Source: JAIYDQ01 sp034408855 (GTDB lineage Bacteria; Planctomycetota; Planctomycetia; Pirellulales; Pirellulaceae). Taken from it: 64,000 bases of DNA. The stretch is taken from positions 49,197-113,196 of the forward strand of contig JAWXCK010000294.1 in assembly GCA_034408855.1 (NCBI GenBank), given 5' to 3'. The position numbers and the translations under genes were made by a program. Below are positions 51,699-61,632 of this stretch, piece after piece (the first letter of the stretch is position 1; each line of letters opens with the position of its first letter). Under the pieces are notes generated by a model. That model ran no database searches. It worked only from the letters and a program-made list of their open reading frames with translations, and was not told the DNA's origin.

Positions 51699-54600
51699 GA
51701 AGGGCTATTGAATGGGCTACCCGAAACGGGGCCGGCGTTAACTTCCTGCTCGCGATCGTTCTCATCGGTGGATTTCTATCGTTCTTTGGAATGCGACGTG
51801 AAACTTTTCCTGAATTTCAGTTAGATGTAATTCTGGTTTCTGTACCTTATCCGGGGGCAACGCCGGACGAAGTCGAAAGTGGGATTTGTCAGAAGATTGA
51901 AGAAGCCGTCCAATCGATTTCCGGGATAAAAAAGCTGACCAGCATTTGTCGAGAAAGCGGAGGCTATACGCTGGCACAGCTTGAGTCGTCCGTCAAAGAT
52001 CCACAGCGGACGTTGTCAGAGATTCGATCGGCCGTCGATCGCGTGTCGGTCTTCTTTCCCGAACGCAGTGAAAAATCGACTGTCGAACAAATCGTTTTTC
52101 GATTGCCGGCAATTCGAGTCGCCGCCATTGGTCCGAACGATCGTTCGACAGAATCGGAATCGAGGCTTCGGACGTTTGTCGAAGGCATTCGCGAGCGGTT
52201 GCTCGAATTGCCGTCGGTATCACAAGCACGGATTTTGAATGCAAAATCGTACCAAATCGATGTTGAAATCGAAGAAGAGTCGCTTCGCAAGTACGGACTG
52301 ACACTGGCGCAGATCGCGCAATTGATCCGGCGGGAAAACATGGAGCTTCCAAGCGGACAGCTAAAAACCGACGGTCAAGAAATTCTGCTTCGCGGCAAAA
52401 ACAAACGAAATCTTGGCGAGGAAATCGCCAAAATCCCACTGATTTCAGAAGCTAACGGAATCGTCCTTCAGGTTGGTGATATCGGTACGGTCCGCGATGA
52501 ATTTGAAGATGTCGCGGCGATCAATGAAATCAATGGCCAGCCAGCGATGGTCATCAGCATCGATCGAACAAGCTCCGAAGATCTGCTCAATATCTCCGAT
52601 GAAGTCAAAGCATTCGTCGAGAATGCCAAAATTCCTGACGGTTATGGGCTAAAGATTTGGGGCGATGAAAGTGTCGACGTCCGCGATCGAATTCGCATGC
52701 TCCGCAGCAATGGACTCCAAGGCGGACTTTGGGTCTTCCTGCTACTGGCGATCTTCCTGAATTTAAGATTGGCGTTCTGGGTCGCGCTAGGAATCCCGGT
52801 CAGCCTCTTCGGTGCCGGTGCCGTGCTCCTTTATATGGGCGATACGCTCAATATGTTAACCATGTTCGCATTTCTTATGGCAGTTGGAATCGTCGTCGAT
52901 GACGGAATCGTTATCGGAGAAAATATCTTCGAGCACCGGCGACTCGGTAAAACGAGTTTACAAGCCTCGATTGACGGCGTTTGCGAAGTCCTTCCGAGTG
53001 TTACATCAAGTGTCGCGACAACCATCATTGCATTTTTACCGTTGTTCTATGTTTCGGGAGTGATGGGAAAATTTATTGCCGTGATGCCGCTCGCGATAAT
53101 CTCGATGCTCCTGATCTCGTTGGCAGAAGTTACCTTCGCTCTTCCCGGACATCTTGCCCATGAAAAACGCGAGCCTAGGACCGTTCTCCAGAGAATTGGC
53201 CACGCATTCTCGCAAGCACTCGTTCCCCTCGAGAATTTCTTTGAACGAATATCGGTCGTTACCAATGCGGCGCTCGATCGATTTGGAGAAAGGCTCTATC
53301 TGCCATGCCTAAAATTTTGCTTTCGCTATCCAGCGATGCCGGCTGCGGCCACCATTTTTCTGGTTTTGATGGCTTACGGGTTAATCCGATCAGGCAAAGT
53401 ACCGTTCGAGTTCTTCCCAGATGTCGACGGGCGAATGTTGATCGGACAAATTATCTACCCAGATGGTACGCCTCTTTCGATCACCAAGGAAGCTGCCCAT
53501 CGAATGGAATCGGCAGCTAGACGGGTGAGCGAACGTATTGCGGCCAAAGAGCTCGAAGACGGTACTTCGCTTACTCCGCCGCCAGAGTCGCCTAACTCGC
53601 CACGTGGACCGGTTATTATGACCTACTTACAAGTAGGATCGGCGGCTCAGGGGGATCCGGTTGCTGGCGATAGGATCAACGGGTCGCATGTCGCACAGGT
53701 TCAAGTGGAATTGCATGAAGCCACGGTTCGAAATGTAACCAGCAAAGAGATACTAAGTATGTGGCGCGAAGAAGCCGGCGAATTCGCTGGCACTGAACGC
53801 GTCAGTTATCAAAGCGCCGATATTGGCCCCGGTGGTCGACCGCTTGAATTCAAGATTCTGGCCCCACGCGAAGATGTTGCCGCACTAGAAGCAGCGGTCG
53901 AAGAATCGAAAACCGCATTGCGCAGTTTCGCGGGTGTTTACGACATTAGCGACGATTCGAATCCCGGAAAATTTGAATTCAATTTCAGAATCAAAGAATC
54001 CGCACAGTCGCTTAAACTCTCCAACGCCGATTTATCCGAGACGGTACGCAATGCTTTCTACGGTGCCGAGGCGATGCGGCTGCAACGTGGACGGCACGAA
54101 GTAAAATTGATGGTGCGATACCCGCTCGATAAACGTAAATCGATAGCCGATCTCGATGAACTTCGGGTGCGAGGCCCCGACGGCATTGAGAGACCATTGA
54201 ACGAACTTGCCGAGATCACGCCGTCTCGCGGATACTCTGAGATCAATCGAATGGACCAGTTGCGATCGATAACCATCAGTGCTGAAATCGATACCGCGCA
54301 AGGCAATGCCGAGCTGGTCGCGTCCAAGTTGCGTGAAACGCTAATACCGGAGTTGCTTGCCAAATATCCGACGCTGCGTTTTCGCTGGGAAGGGCAACAG
54401 CAAGAGACTGGCGAATCGTTTAATAGCCTTGCCATCGGCTTTGGTATCGCCATCATGTCGATGTACATGCTGCTTGTCTTCGAATTCAATTCGTATCTTC
54501 AGCCGTTGATCATTTTGGCCATTATCCCCTTTAGCATTGTGGCTGCGATCTTCGGCCATGCCCTAATGCATCTGCCGCTCACCCTATTTAGCATGTTTGG

Positions 54601-54931
54601 GCTAGTAACATTGGCTGGAGTTGTCGTAAACGATTCGATCGTTCTCGTCGACTATATCAATCAATGTTTAGAGAAGAAAATGCCGGTACGCGAAGCATTG
54701 CTAGCCGCCGGTTCACGTCGGCTGCGGGCTGTTTTCCTGACAAGTGTTACCACGGTAGCTGGGCTTTCGCCAATGCTGCTTGAAAAATCTTTTCAAGCTC
54801 AGGTCTTAATTCCGATGGCGACGAGCTTGGTCTTTGGGCTGATCGGCGCGACGGCCTTGATCCTGTTGATGGTGCCGCTGCTATACTATCTTTACGTCGT
54901 CCTAGCAACGGAACTAAAATGGGAGGAATGA
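51695..54931 (+). CDS. RND-family efflux transporter (AcrB-like permease)
   Basis: A 1078-residue inner-membrane proton-driven transporter. It has the twelve-helix RND layout with two large periplasmic loops: TM1 at about 13-30, the block GGLWVFLLLAIFLNLRLAFWVALGIPVSLFGAGAVLLYMGDTLNMLTMFAFLMAVGIVVDDGIVIGENI bearing the proton-relay Asp pair, and the second half with FSMFGLVTLAGVVVNDSIVLVDYIN. Substrate cannot be told; drugs, lipids or metals are possible. It is translationally coupled to the adaptor before it and to the GDPD gene after it. Confidence 0.95.
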   Translation: MRRAIEWATRNGAGVNFLLAIVLIGGFLSFFGMRRETFPEFQLDVILVSVPYPGATPDEVESGICQKIEEAVQSISGIKKLTSICRESGGYTLAQLESSVKDPQRTLSEIRSAVDRVSVFFPERSEKSTVEQIVFRLPAIRVAAIGPNDRSTESESRLRTFVEGIRERLLELPSVSQARILNAKSYQIDVEIEEESLRKYGLTLAQIAQLIRRENMELPSGQLKTDGQEILLRGKNKRNLGEEIAKIPLISEANGIVLQVGDIGTVRDEFEDVAAINEINGQPAMVISIDRTSSEDLLNISDEVKAFVENAKIPDGYGLKIWGDESVDVRDRIRMLRSNGLQGGLWVFLLLAIFLNLRLAFWVALGIPVSLFGAGAVLLYMGDTLNMLTMFAFLMAVGIVVDDGIVIGENIFEHRRLGKTSLQASIDGVCEVLPSVTSSVATTIIAFLPLFYVSGVMGKFIAVMPLAIISMLLISLAEVTFALPGHLAHEKREPRTVLQRIGHAFSQALVPLENFFERISVVTNAALDRFGERLYLPCLKFCFRYPAMPAAATIFLVLMAYGLIRSGKVPFEFFPDVDGRMLIGQIIYPDGTPLSITKEAAHRMESAARRVSERIAAKELEDGTSLTPPPESPNSPRGPVIMTYLQVGSAAQGDPVAGDRINGSHVAQVQVELHEATVRNVTSKEILSMWREEAGEFAGTERVSYQSADIGPGGRPLEFKILAPREDVAALEAAVEESKTALRSFAGVYDISDDSNPGKFEFNFRIKESAQSLKLSNADLSETVRNAFYGAEAMRLQRGRHEVKLMVRYPLDKRKSIADLDELRVRGPDGIERPLNELAEITPSRGYSEINRMDQLRSITISAEIDTAQGNAELVASKLRETLIPELLAKYPTLRFRWEGQQQETGESFNSLAIGFGIAIMSMYMLLVFEFNSYLQPLIILAIIPFSIVAAIFGHALMHLPLTLFSMFGLVTLAGVVVNDSIVLVDYINQCLEKKMPVREALLAAGSRRLRAVFLTSVTTVAGLSPMLLEKSFQAQVLIPMATSLVFGLIGATALILLMVPLLYYLYVVLATELKWEE

Positions 54932-55905
54932 TCACAAAAACCATGCAAAATCTTATTGCAGTCGTTCTGGCGTTGTTCATATTGAACACGTCGAATGCTC
55001 AGGACATTTTAAAGGATCGCCTAGGGGCGTCGCTACTTCATCGCATCGCTCCTGCCACTCCATCGGCGATGCAGGAGCTTTTCCAACCAACCAGCCAACC
55101 GCTCCCGGTCGTAAGCGCGCATCGGGGAGGGCCAGACACTGGTTTTCCTGAAAATTGCATTGCGACGTTTGAGAACACACTCAAACATACCTTCGCATTG
55201 CTTGAAATCGATCCTCGTTATGCCAAGGATGGCGAGATCGTGGTCCATCATGACGCGACGTTAGAACGCACTTCATCCGGCCAAGGTCGTGTGATCGATC
55301 ATACGCTGTCCGAGTTGAAGGCATTGAAATTGAAGGATGTCGATGGCAAGGAGACTCCATTTCAAATCCCGACGCTTAATGAGCTGATCGAATGGGCACG
55401 CGGAAAGACTATTCTGGTGTTGGATCAGAAAGATGTTCCAGCGACTGAACGCGTCCGACAGATCACGAAGCATCACGCCGAAGCTTACTGCATGGTAATC
55501 GTTAATAGCTTTAACGACGTGAAGGCATGTTACGCGATCAACCCCAGTGTGATGATGGAGGTTATGATTCCGAACATCGATAAAGCCAAGCAGTTTGACC
55601 AGCTTGGCATTCCATGGCGAAATGTGATCGCGTTTGTCGGACACACACCTCCCGAAGATTTAGAGCTCTACCAATTTATTCGTAGCCGCGGCGCAAGTTG
55701 TATGGTTGGTACCTCGCGAAATCTGGACCGCAAAATTATTACGCGGCAGGTGACCGAAATTAAGGAACTCGAAGCAGACTACCGAGCATTCCTTGATCGC
55801 GGCGCAAATATTTTGGAAACGGATATTCCATCGAAGCTGGGGCCGCTTCTCTACCAATCCGCGGCGAATTCAAGCGAAAAATGGAATTGCCTTCAAGTGC
55901 CCTAA
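54928..55905 (+). CDS. Exported glycerophosphodiester phosphodiesterase
   Basis: GDPD-family enzyme of about 325 residues that would hydrolyse glycerophosphodiesters outside the cytoplasm. Signal peptide MQNLIAVVLALFILNTSNAQ; catalytic signatures VVSAHRGG, FPENCIATFENTL, LLEIDPRYAKDGEIVVHHDATLERTSSGQG. The ATG at 54928 overlaps the pump stop as ATGA; ATGs at 54919 and 54943 are alternatives. Its coupling to an RND pump hints at lipid-related export or recycling. Its stop shares CTAA with the convergent helicase. Confidence 0.92.
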   Translation: MITKTMQNLIAVVLALFILNTSNAQDILKDRLGASLLHRIAPATPSAMQELFQPTSQPLPVVSAHRGGPDTGFPENCIATFENTLKHTFALLEIDPRYAKDGEIVVHHDATLERTSSGQGRVIDHTLSELKALKLKDVDGKETPFQIPTLNELIEWARGKTILVLDQKDVPATERVRQITKHHAEAYCMVIVNSFNDVKACYAINPSVMMEVMIPNIDKAKQFDQLGIPWRNVIAFVGHTPPEDLELYQFIRSRGASCMVGTSRNLDRKIITRQVTEIKELEADYRAFLDRGANILETDIPSKLGPLLYQSAANSSEKWNCLQVP

Positions 55906-57347
55906 CGTCGCTTCTTAGGTCGCGAACTGCTTGATTTGGGTTTACCAAACGAAAATCCGTAGGCTTTCTTAGCCTTGGATTTTACCGTTTTAACTTTCCC
56001 ACTAATCGAACGTTTTCGCTGTGGCTCGGCGGCCTTTTCATTCTTTGTAGCCGTCGCCGATTTCTTCATGCCGTCACGAACATCATGACGCGACGACGTC
56101 GAGTTTTTAGAGCTCCGCGATCGGTCTCGCGTTCCTTGAGAAGGGCGTCGAGGACCTTTGGATGTTGGTCGACTATTGGCAACGCGCAGTGTTTCGTCTT
56201 CTGCGATTGCTAAATGAAACCCATGGTTGCGATCGATCGGAATCTTCTTTCCAATCTCTTTTTCAATGTCTTGTAGACTTGGTACTTCGTCGCAATCGCA
56301 AAAAGAGATGCTTTCACCTGTCTCACCGGCTCGTGCGGTTCTTCCGATTCGATGGACGTAGCCATCGGCTTCGATGGGAATATCAAAGTTGATGACGTGC
56401 GATATTCCCTCGACGTCGATTCCCCGAGCGGCAACGTCGGTTGCCACCAATACGCGGAGCTTGCCGGTCTTGAGTTCACCCAGAACTCGTTGTCGAGCGT
56501 TCTGAGATTTGTTCCCATGAATTGCATCGATGGCTAAACCGGCTGTCTTGAGTTGCTTGGCTAAGCGATCGGCACCGTACTTCGTTCGAGTAAAAACAAG
56601 AACTTTGCTCAAGGCATTGTCCTTCAAAAGTTTCTCAAGCAAGTAGCGCTTGTCCTCCTTGGCAACAAACATCACTCGCTGTTGAACGCGCTGCGCAGTC
56701 GTGGCCGGCGGAGCAACCATGACCGTGACATGGTTATGCAATAGCTGACCTGCCAGTTCTTCGATTGGAGGCGGCATTGTCGCCGAAAGGAAAATCGATT
56801 GTCTTTGCCTAGGCAATTCACGAATGATTCGCTTGATGCTTGGCATAAACCCCATATCAAGCATACGATCGGCTTCATCAAGAACGAAATACTCCAATCG
56901 ATCGAGTTGGATATAGCCTTGCTCCATCAGGTCGAGCAACCGGCCTGGCGTTGCAACGAGGACATGCACGCCACGCTCCATGGCTGCAACTTGCTTTCCT
57001 TGTCCCACACCGCCAAAAACCGAGGTGACCCGTAGCCGAAGGGATTTTCCGTAGGTTTCGAAACTTTCGTGGATTTGAACTGCCAATTCGCGAGTCGGAG
57101 CCAAAATCAAAGCTCTTGGCGCTTTGGGAATCGCTTTTCGGCTGGCTTCGTGCAGGTGCTGAAGAATGGGGATCGCGAAAGCTGCCGTTTTTCCGGTACC
57201 GGTTTGTGCGCAACCCAATAGGTCGCGCTTTTCTAAGAGAGGCGGTATCGCCGCTGCCTGGATCGGGGTGGGAATTGTATATCCCTCGGAACGGATCGCA
57301 GATTGGATCGATTCAATAATAGGAAGGTCAGCGAACGAAGTAGCCAT
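55902..57347 (-). CDS. DEAD-box RNA helicase (RhlE-like)
   Basis: ATP-dependent RNA helicase of 481 residues. Motifs in order: PTPIQAAAIP (Q motif), AQTGTGKT (47-54), PTRELAVQ, GG and TPGR, DEADRMLDMGF, SATMPP, then VATDVAARGIDVEG and HRIGRTARAGETG. The last about 90 residues are basic and Ser-rich (KSKAKKAYGFSFGKPKSSSSRPKKRR), as in RhlE-type proteins, for RNA binding. Likely roles are ribosome assembly or RNA turnover, often important in the cold. Start ATG at 57347. Confidence 0.95.
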   Translation of the reverse strand: MATSFADLPIIESIQSAIRSEGYTIPTPIQAAAIPPLLEKRDLLGCAQTGTGKTAAFAIPILQHLHEASRKAIPKAPRALILAPTRELAVQIHESFETYGKSLRLRVTSVFGGVGQGKQVAAMERGVHVLVATPGRLLDLMEQGYIQLDRLEYFVLDEADRMLDMGFMPSIKRIIRELPRQRQSIFLSATMPPPIEELAGQLLHNHVTVMVAPPATTAQRVQQRVMFVAKEDKRYLLEKLLKDNALSKVLVFTRTKYGADRLAKQLKTAGLAIDAIHGNKSQNARQRVLGELKTGKLRVLVATDVAARGIDVEGISHVINFDIPIEADGYVHRIGRTARAGETGESISFCDCDEVPSLQDIEKEIGKKIPIDRNHGFHLAIAEDETLRVANSRPTSKGPRRPSQGTRDRSRSSKNSTSSRHDVRDGMKKSATATKNEKAAEPQRKRSISGKVKTVKSKAKKAYGFSFGKPKSSSSRPKKRR

Positions 57348-57552
57348 GAGGGTTTCCGAAATCCTCAGGCACGCAAAGCCGCTGCAAGGGATCCAACAAT
57401 AAGGGGGGAAAGTAGTTACGAAGCTACTATGCTACTCTATGGTAGGCCATTCGATAAGGTCAAAAATGAATGCAATCCCTTGTCGGACTAGGCAATGTGC
57501 CAACATTTTGGGGCGGTAAAACCTTAGGAATGCCTTCGTTTCGAGCCTTGTG

Positions 57553-58529
57553 TCAAGTTGTTTTAGATTGTCGTTGACGAAGGCGGTGCTGTAGTTCATC
57601 GAGCAACCGCTGTTGCTCGGAAAGTGACTGTTTCGACAATTCCTGAAGTCCCATTTCCGGATCGCCCAGTAACTGTTGTACCAATTGGACCTTGCCCGCG
57701 AGAATACCTTGCTCGATACCTTGTTCGATGCCTTGTTCGATGCCTTGTTCGATGCCTTGTTCGATGCCTTCTTGGCGTCCTTTATTAAAGCCCTCTTCCA
57801 TTGCTAAACGTTCCACTGAAGTTATGTATGGCATGAGTTTTTCCTTTTCAATGGTTTCAAGATCATTTCGAAACACCAACTGTAGGTCCTCTGGAAGATC
57901 CATCATCCAATCGATTACTCGAAATAGCTTTCTGACTCGTTCGGCGTCCCAACCGCGATCATATAAACCCTTTACTAGCTTTACTTTCCATCGGTATCGA
58001 TCCGAACCCAAGGTATTAATGGAACCCATATGAGCCAAGATGACTGCGGCGAACGGATTGCACGATTGTTCTAACGACCCGATATCGGCTGTAAAATCTA
58101 GCAGTTTCGCTATCGGAAACTGGAAATCGACACGGCAGCCGAAGGTTTCCTCCGAATAACTGTCAGGTCTCCAATTCGGATTCGAATCTCCCAAAACCGC
58201 CAAACTTACGACTCGCTTATTATACTTGTCGCTGATGCGATAGAAACAGACGAATAATCGCTCAGCAAACTCTTTTTTGCTTGCGTCAGGATTTCGATGT
58301 GAACGAGTATCCATTCTTTTGTGCCCGAGATGAGTTGAACTTCCACTAATTTATCGACGACGCGGACGCCTATTTCACTCTCGGGAGCGATTTGCTGAAG
58401 TTCTTTGTCGAGCATCTTTGGATCGGTTTGCCAATCGATCCTCGCGTGAATTGGAGGAAAGCAAATGGCCATAAAGGATTCGAAGAATTCATCGATAGCC
58501 TCTTTCCAAGGACTGTCGTACTCGGTCAT
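57553..58529 (-). CDS. Rpn/PDDEXK-type nuclease gene, split by a -1 frameshift
   Basis: One gene in two frames. The first part (58529 down to the heptamer) encodes TEYDSPWKEAIDEFFESFMAICFPPIH...DKELQQIAPESEIGVRVVDKLVEVQL...ILVHIEILTQAKK; the second, in the -1 frame, continues EFAERLFVCFYRISDKYNKRVVSLAVLGDSNPNWRPD. Together they give about 325 residues, the size and order of the Rpn-like recombination-promoting nuclease/putative transposase family with its PD-(D/E)xK core. The switch is exactly at A AAA AAG. Near the end an EQGI repeat runs five times. It is either a recent one-base lesion or a gene that uses programmed frameshifting. In the zero frame translation stops at 58206. Confidence 0.8.
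57709..57768. repeat. 12-bp tandem repeat encoding EQGI
   Basis: Five 12-bp units (TTGTTCGATGCC on the plus strand, the first one slightly diverged) encode the EQGI tetrapeptide repeat of the Rpn-type protein. The period keeps the frame. Such Glu/Gln/Gly/Ile runs are common near the C-terminus in this family. Confidence 0.9.
58231..58278 (-). promoter_or_regulatory. Candidate programmed -1 frameshift signal
   Basis: On the minus strand the heptamer A AAA AAG occupies 58278-58272 in the phase needed for tandem slippage (GCA AAA AAG in the zero frame). After a 5-base spacer a stem can form between GCTGAGCG (58266-58259) and CGCATCAGC (58239-58231), one bulge, loop about 19 bases. Slippery site, spacer and stem resemble the dnaX signal. 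No strong Shine-Dalgarno-like stimulator is seen upstream. Function is inference. Confidence 0.45.
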
Positions 58530-58572
58530 GCGCCACCCTCTAGTCTCGTTGAATCCTGCTCATCTTCCTAAG

Positions 58573-58599
58573 CCTCTCGCCCCGCAAAGGCGCGAGAGG
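58573..58599. repeat. Hairpin-forming repeat downstream of nrdJ
   Basis: Perfect 8-bp inverted repeat CCTCTCGC (58573-58580) / GCGAGAGG (58592-58599) around 11 bases, just past the nrdJ stop. It could end or protect the nrdJ transcript, though no T-tract follows. Its CCCCGCAAAGGCGC core looks like a dispersed repeat. Confidence 0.5.
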
Positions 58600-58620
58600 T
58601 TCATAGCCTCACGCTCGGTG

Positions 58621-61600
58621 TTAACTGCAACCGAGGCTATTTCCGCAGTTGTAGCAGAGGTAACAATTGCCAGCCCGAACGGTAATCGCACCGCAATTAT
58701 CGCAGCACGGACCATCGGATTGAAAGCTTGCGACTTGATGCTCGGCTACCTCTGGCTTCTTAGCGATAGTGCTGACGGCAAACCCGCTAACGACTCGTCC
58801 AGAGACACCGCTCGCATCGGCTCTAGCCGACAATTCCACGCCGTTCGCTCCTCGCAGGCCACTATTTGTCTTCGAATCTGTGGCTTCGTCGCCGACGGAA
58901 AATTGCGGTGTGACCATCGTTGGATTTGGAATCGCACGCGCACCGATATTCACTCGAGCGGCCGAAGCGGGTGGCACATCCGAATCGTATTCCGTCGCCA
59001 TTGCCCCTTCCGCAGGAAGGAACGTATTGCCTAGCCAACGGAAGATATAGTCGACGACGCTCTTAGCAATGCGAATCTCAGGATTTGTCGTATGTCCCAT
59101 CGGTTCGAACCGAGTGTGACTAAATTTATTGACCAAGACTTCTAGCGGCACACCGTACTGGAGCGAAATCGAGGTTGCGGTACCGAAGCTATCCATCAAA
59201 CCGCCGATGGTGCTTCCTTCCTTTGCCATTGTGATAAAGACCTCGCCTGGTCGACCATCCGGGAATAGCCCGACACTTAAATAGCCTTCATGGCCGGCGA
59301 TGTTGAACTTATGCGTCAACGATTGCCGAGTATCAGGTAGCCGTTCACGTCGAGGTTTGTAAACAACCTTTTCAACGATCTTGTCTTTCTCCTTCTGGCT
59401 TTCTGATCTCGTCGAGAGCGGCTGGGATTGCTTCGAGCCATCGCGATAAATAGCGATCGCCTTCAGTCCGAGCTCCCAACCCCAGAAATAGGCGTCGGCA
59501 ATATCCTTGACCGTCGACTCGGCAGGCATATTGACGGTCTTGCTGATCGCACCTGAAAGGAATGGTTGCGCCGCAGCCATCATCTTGCAATGGGCTCGCC
59601 ATTCGATACTTCGCACGCCCTTGGCTGGTTTGAAGGCACAATCAAAAACGCTCAAGTGCTCATCCTTCAAATCGGCTGCACCTTCGATCGTGTCGTGCTC
59701 TTTAATATGGTCGACGATGCGTTGGGTTTGCGCATCGTCGTATCCGAGGGTCTGGAGTCCAAGACTGACGCTGCGATTGATGATCTTCATCATTCCGCCA
59801 CCCGCTAATTGCTTGTACTTGACCAATGCGATATCCGGTTCGATTCCGGTCGTATCGCAATCCATCATGAAACTGATCGTACCTGTCGGTGCGAGTACCG
59901 TCGCCTGAGCATTTCGGAAACCTTGCTGGCGACCGTTTTCGAGAACTTTGTCCCAAATCACACGAGCGGCATTCTTCAAGTAATCGGGGCCGTTGTTGTC
60001 GATTTGCTCGACCGCATTGCGATGCATTTGCATCACTCGCATCATTTCTTCACGATTGTTTTCATACTCGGTAAAGGGACCGACGACTCCCGCCATTTCT
60101 GCACTGGTAAGATTCGCCGCGCCATGCAGTAGAGCCGTAATCGAACCGCAAAGACCTTGTGCCGCTTCGGAGTTATAAGCAATTCCAGTTGTCATCGCCA
60201 ACGAGCCTAAGTTGGAATAGCCAAGGCCAAGCGGGCGGAAGAGGTGACTGTTGTGCGCAATCCGATCGGTTGGATAGCTGGCGTGATCGACCAAGATTTC
60301 TTGAGCAATTAAAAAGATTCGACATGCGGACGTAAAGCCGTCGACGTCAAATGTTCCGTCCTCATTGCGATACTTCATCAAGTTAATCGACGACAGGTTG
60401 CAGGCGGTATCGTCGAGGAACATGTATTCCGAGCAAGGATTGCTGGCGTTGATCCGACCGCTGTTTGGACAGGTGTGCCATTTGTTGATCGTCGTATCGT
60501 ACTGGACGCCCGGATCGCCGCAGTGCCAAGCGCAATCGGCCATCCGATCTAGAATCGCCTTCGCTTCATAGGTCGGTGCGTCGCCTTCGCTACGGTCGCT
60601 TACCCACCGAGTCTTCCACGGTTTGTTCTGCTTGACCGCCTCCATGAATTCATCGGTCACGCGGACCGAGAGATTCGCGTTCTGGAACATTACCGACGAA
60701 TAAGCTTCACCGTTGAAATTCGACTCGTATCCTTCGCGGATCAAGGCATGAGCCTTTTGCTCTTCCTTCCATTTGCACTCGATGAACTCCATCACATCTG
60801 GATGCCAAACTTTGATCGATTGCATCTTGGCGGCCCGCCGAGTTTTCCCGCCCGATTTAACGACGGCAGCGATCTGGTCATACACTCGCATAAACGATAG
60901 CGGACCACTTGGTTTGCCGCCGCCAGAAAGTTTTTCGCGGCTACTGCGAATCATCGATAGATCGGTGCCGGTTCCTGAACCGAATTTGAAGAGCATTGCT
61001 TCGCTGGTTGCCAGCCGCATGATTTCTTCCATGTTATCTTGACAACTCTGAATGAAACACGCCGAGCCCTGCGGGAATTCATACGGATTCTCAGGTTGTT
61101 CGACCTGGTTCTTTTCGACGTTGTATCGCCAATTGCACTTTGTACCTTGAACGCCGTATTGATTGAAAAGTCCGACGTTGAACCAAACTGGAGAATTAAA
61201 CGCTCCATGCTGATGCAAACATAGCCATGTTAATTCTCGATAGAAGCGCTCGCCGTCTTCTTTGGTATCGAAGTATCCATCGGCAATTCCCCAATCGCTG
61301 ATCGTTCGCGAGACGCGATGAATTAACTGCCGAACACTCTTCTCGCGTTCAGGCTTGTTCGGATCGCCGTAGAAGTACTTGCTGACGACGACGTTGATAG
61401 CCAATGGCGACCAGTTGGACGGAACTTCGCAATCATTCTGTTCGAATAAGGCACTACCGCTCTCGTCTTTAATGGTCGCTTTGCGCTTCTCCCATTGGAC
61501 GGTATCGAACGGATCATTCACATTCGAAGGGCAAAATCGAGCGGCGATTTTTAATCCAGCGCGATTGCCGCGTACTTCTTGGGTGGTTTTGCTGCGAATT

Positions 61601-61632
61601 CGTCGCTCACGTCCCATTTCCATAGTAGCCAT
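58621..61632 (-). CDS. nrdJ: Adenosylcobalamin-dependent ribonucleotide reductase (class II)
   Basis: A 1003-residue class II reductase that makes deoxynucleotides in the cytosol with B12 as radical source, without oxygen dependence. Visible signatures: HQHGAFNSPVWFNVG, KFGSGTGTDLSMIRSSREKLSGGG, NPCSEYMFLDDTACNLSSINLMKY, the ATVLAPTGTISFMMDCDTTGIEP active-site loop, and HTRFEPMGHTTNP. The C-terminus ends in a cysteine-rich zinc-ribbon-like tail (CCDNCGAITVRAGNCYLCYNCG). Class II enzymes of this long form are monomeric or dimeric with an NrdJ C-terminal thiol relay. AAGGAG lies 12 bases before the ATG. Confidence 0.97.
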   Translation of the reverse strand: MATMEMGRERRIRSKTTQEVRGNRAGLKIAARFCPSNVNDPFDTVQWEKRKATIKDESGSALFEQNDCEVPSNWSPLAINVVVSKYFYGDPNKPEREKSVRQLIHRVSRTISDWGIADGYFDTKEDGERFYRELTWLCLHQHGAFNSPVWFNVGLFNQYGVQGTKCNWRYNVEKNQVEQPENPYEFPQGSACFIQSCQDNMEEIMRLATSEAMLFKFGSGTGTDLSMIRSSREKLSGGGKPSGPLSFMRVYDQIAAVVKSGGKTRRAAKMQSIKVWHPDVMEFIECKWKEEQKAHALIREGYESNFNGEAYSSVMFQNANLSVRVTDEFMEAVKQNKPWKTRWVSDRSEGDAPTYEAKAILDRMADCAWHCGDPGVQYDTTINKWHTCPNSGRINASNPCSEYMFLDDTACNLSSINLMKYRNEDGTFDVDGFTSACRIFLIAQEILVDHASYPTDRIAHNSHLFRPLGLGYSNLGSLAMTTGIAYNSEAAQGLCGSITALLHGAANLTSAEMAGVVGPFTEYENNREEMMRVMQMHRNAVEQIDNNGPDYLKNAARVIWDKVLENGRQQGFRNAQATVLAPTGTISFMMDCDTTGIEPDIALVKYKQLAGGGMMKIINRSVSLGLQTLGYDDAQTQRIVDHIKEHDTIEGAADLKDEHLSVFDCAFKPAKGVRSIEWRAHCKMMAAAQPFLSGAISKTVNMPAESTVKDIADAYFWGWELGLKAIAIYRDGSKQSQPLSTRSESQKEKDKIVEKVVYKPRRERLPDTRQSLTHKFNIAGHEGYLSVGLFPDGRPGEVFITMAKEGSTIGGLMDSFGTATSISLQYGVPLEVLVNKFSHTRFEPMGHTTNPEIRIAKSVVDYIFRWLGNTFLPAEGAMATEYDSDVPPASAARVNIGARAIPNPTMVTPQFSVGDEATDSKTNSGLRGANGVELSARADASGVSGRVVSGFAVSTIAKKPEVAEHQVASFQSDGPCCDNCGAITVRAGNCYLCYNCGNSLGCS

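Noticed and set aside
57709..57768. CRISPR-like repeat
   Set aside because: The units are 12 bp, contiguous without spacers, and in coding frame.
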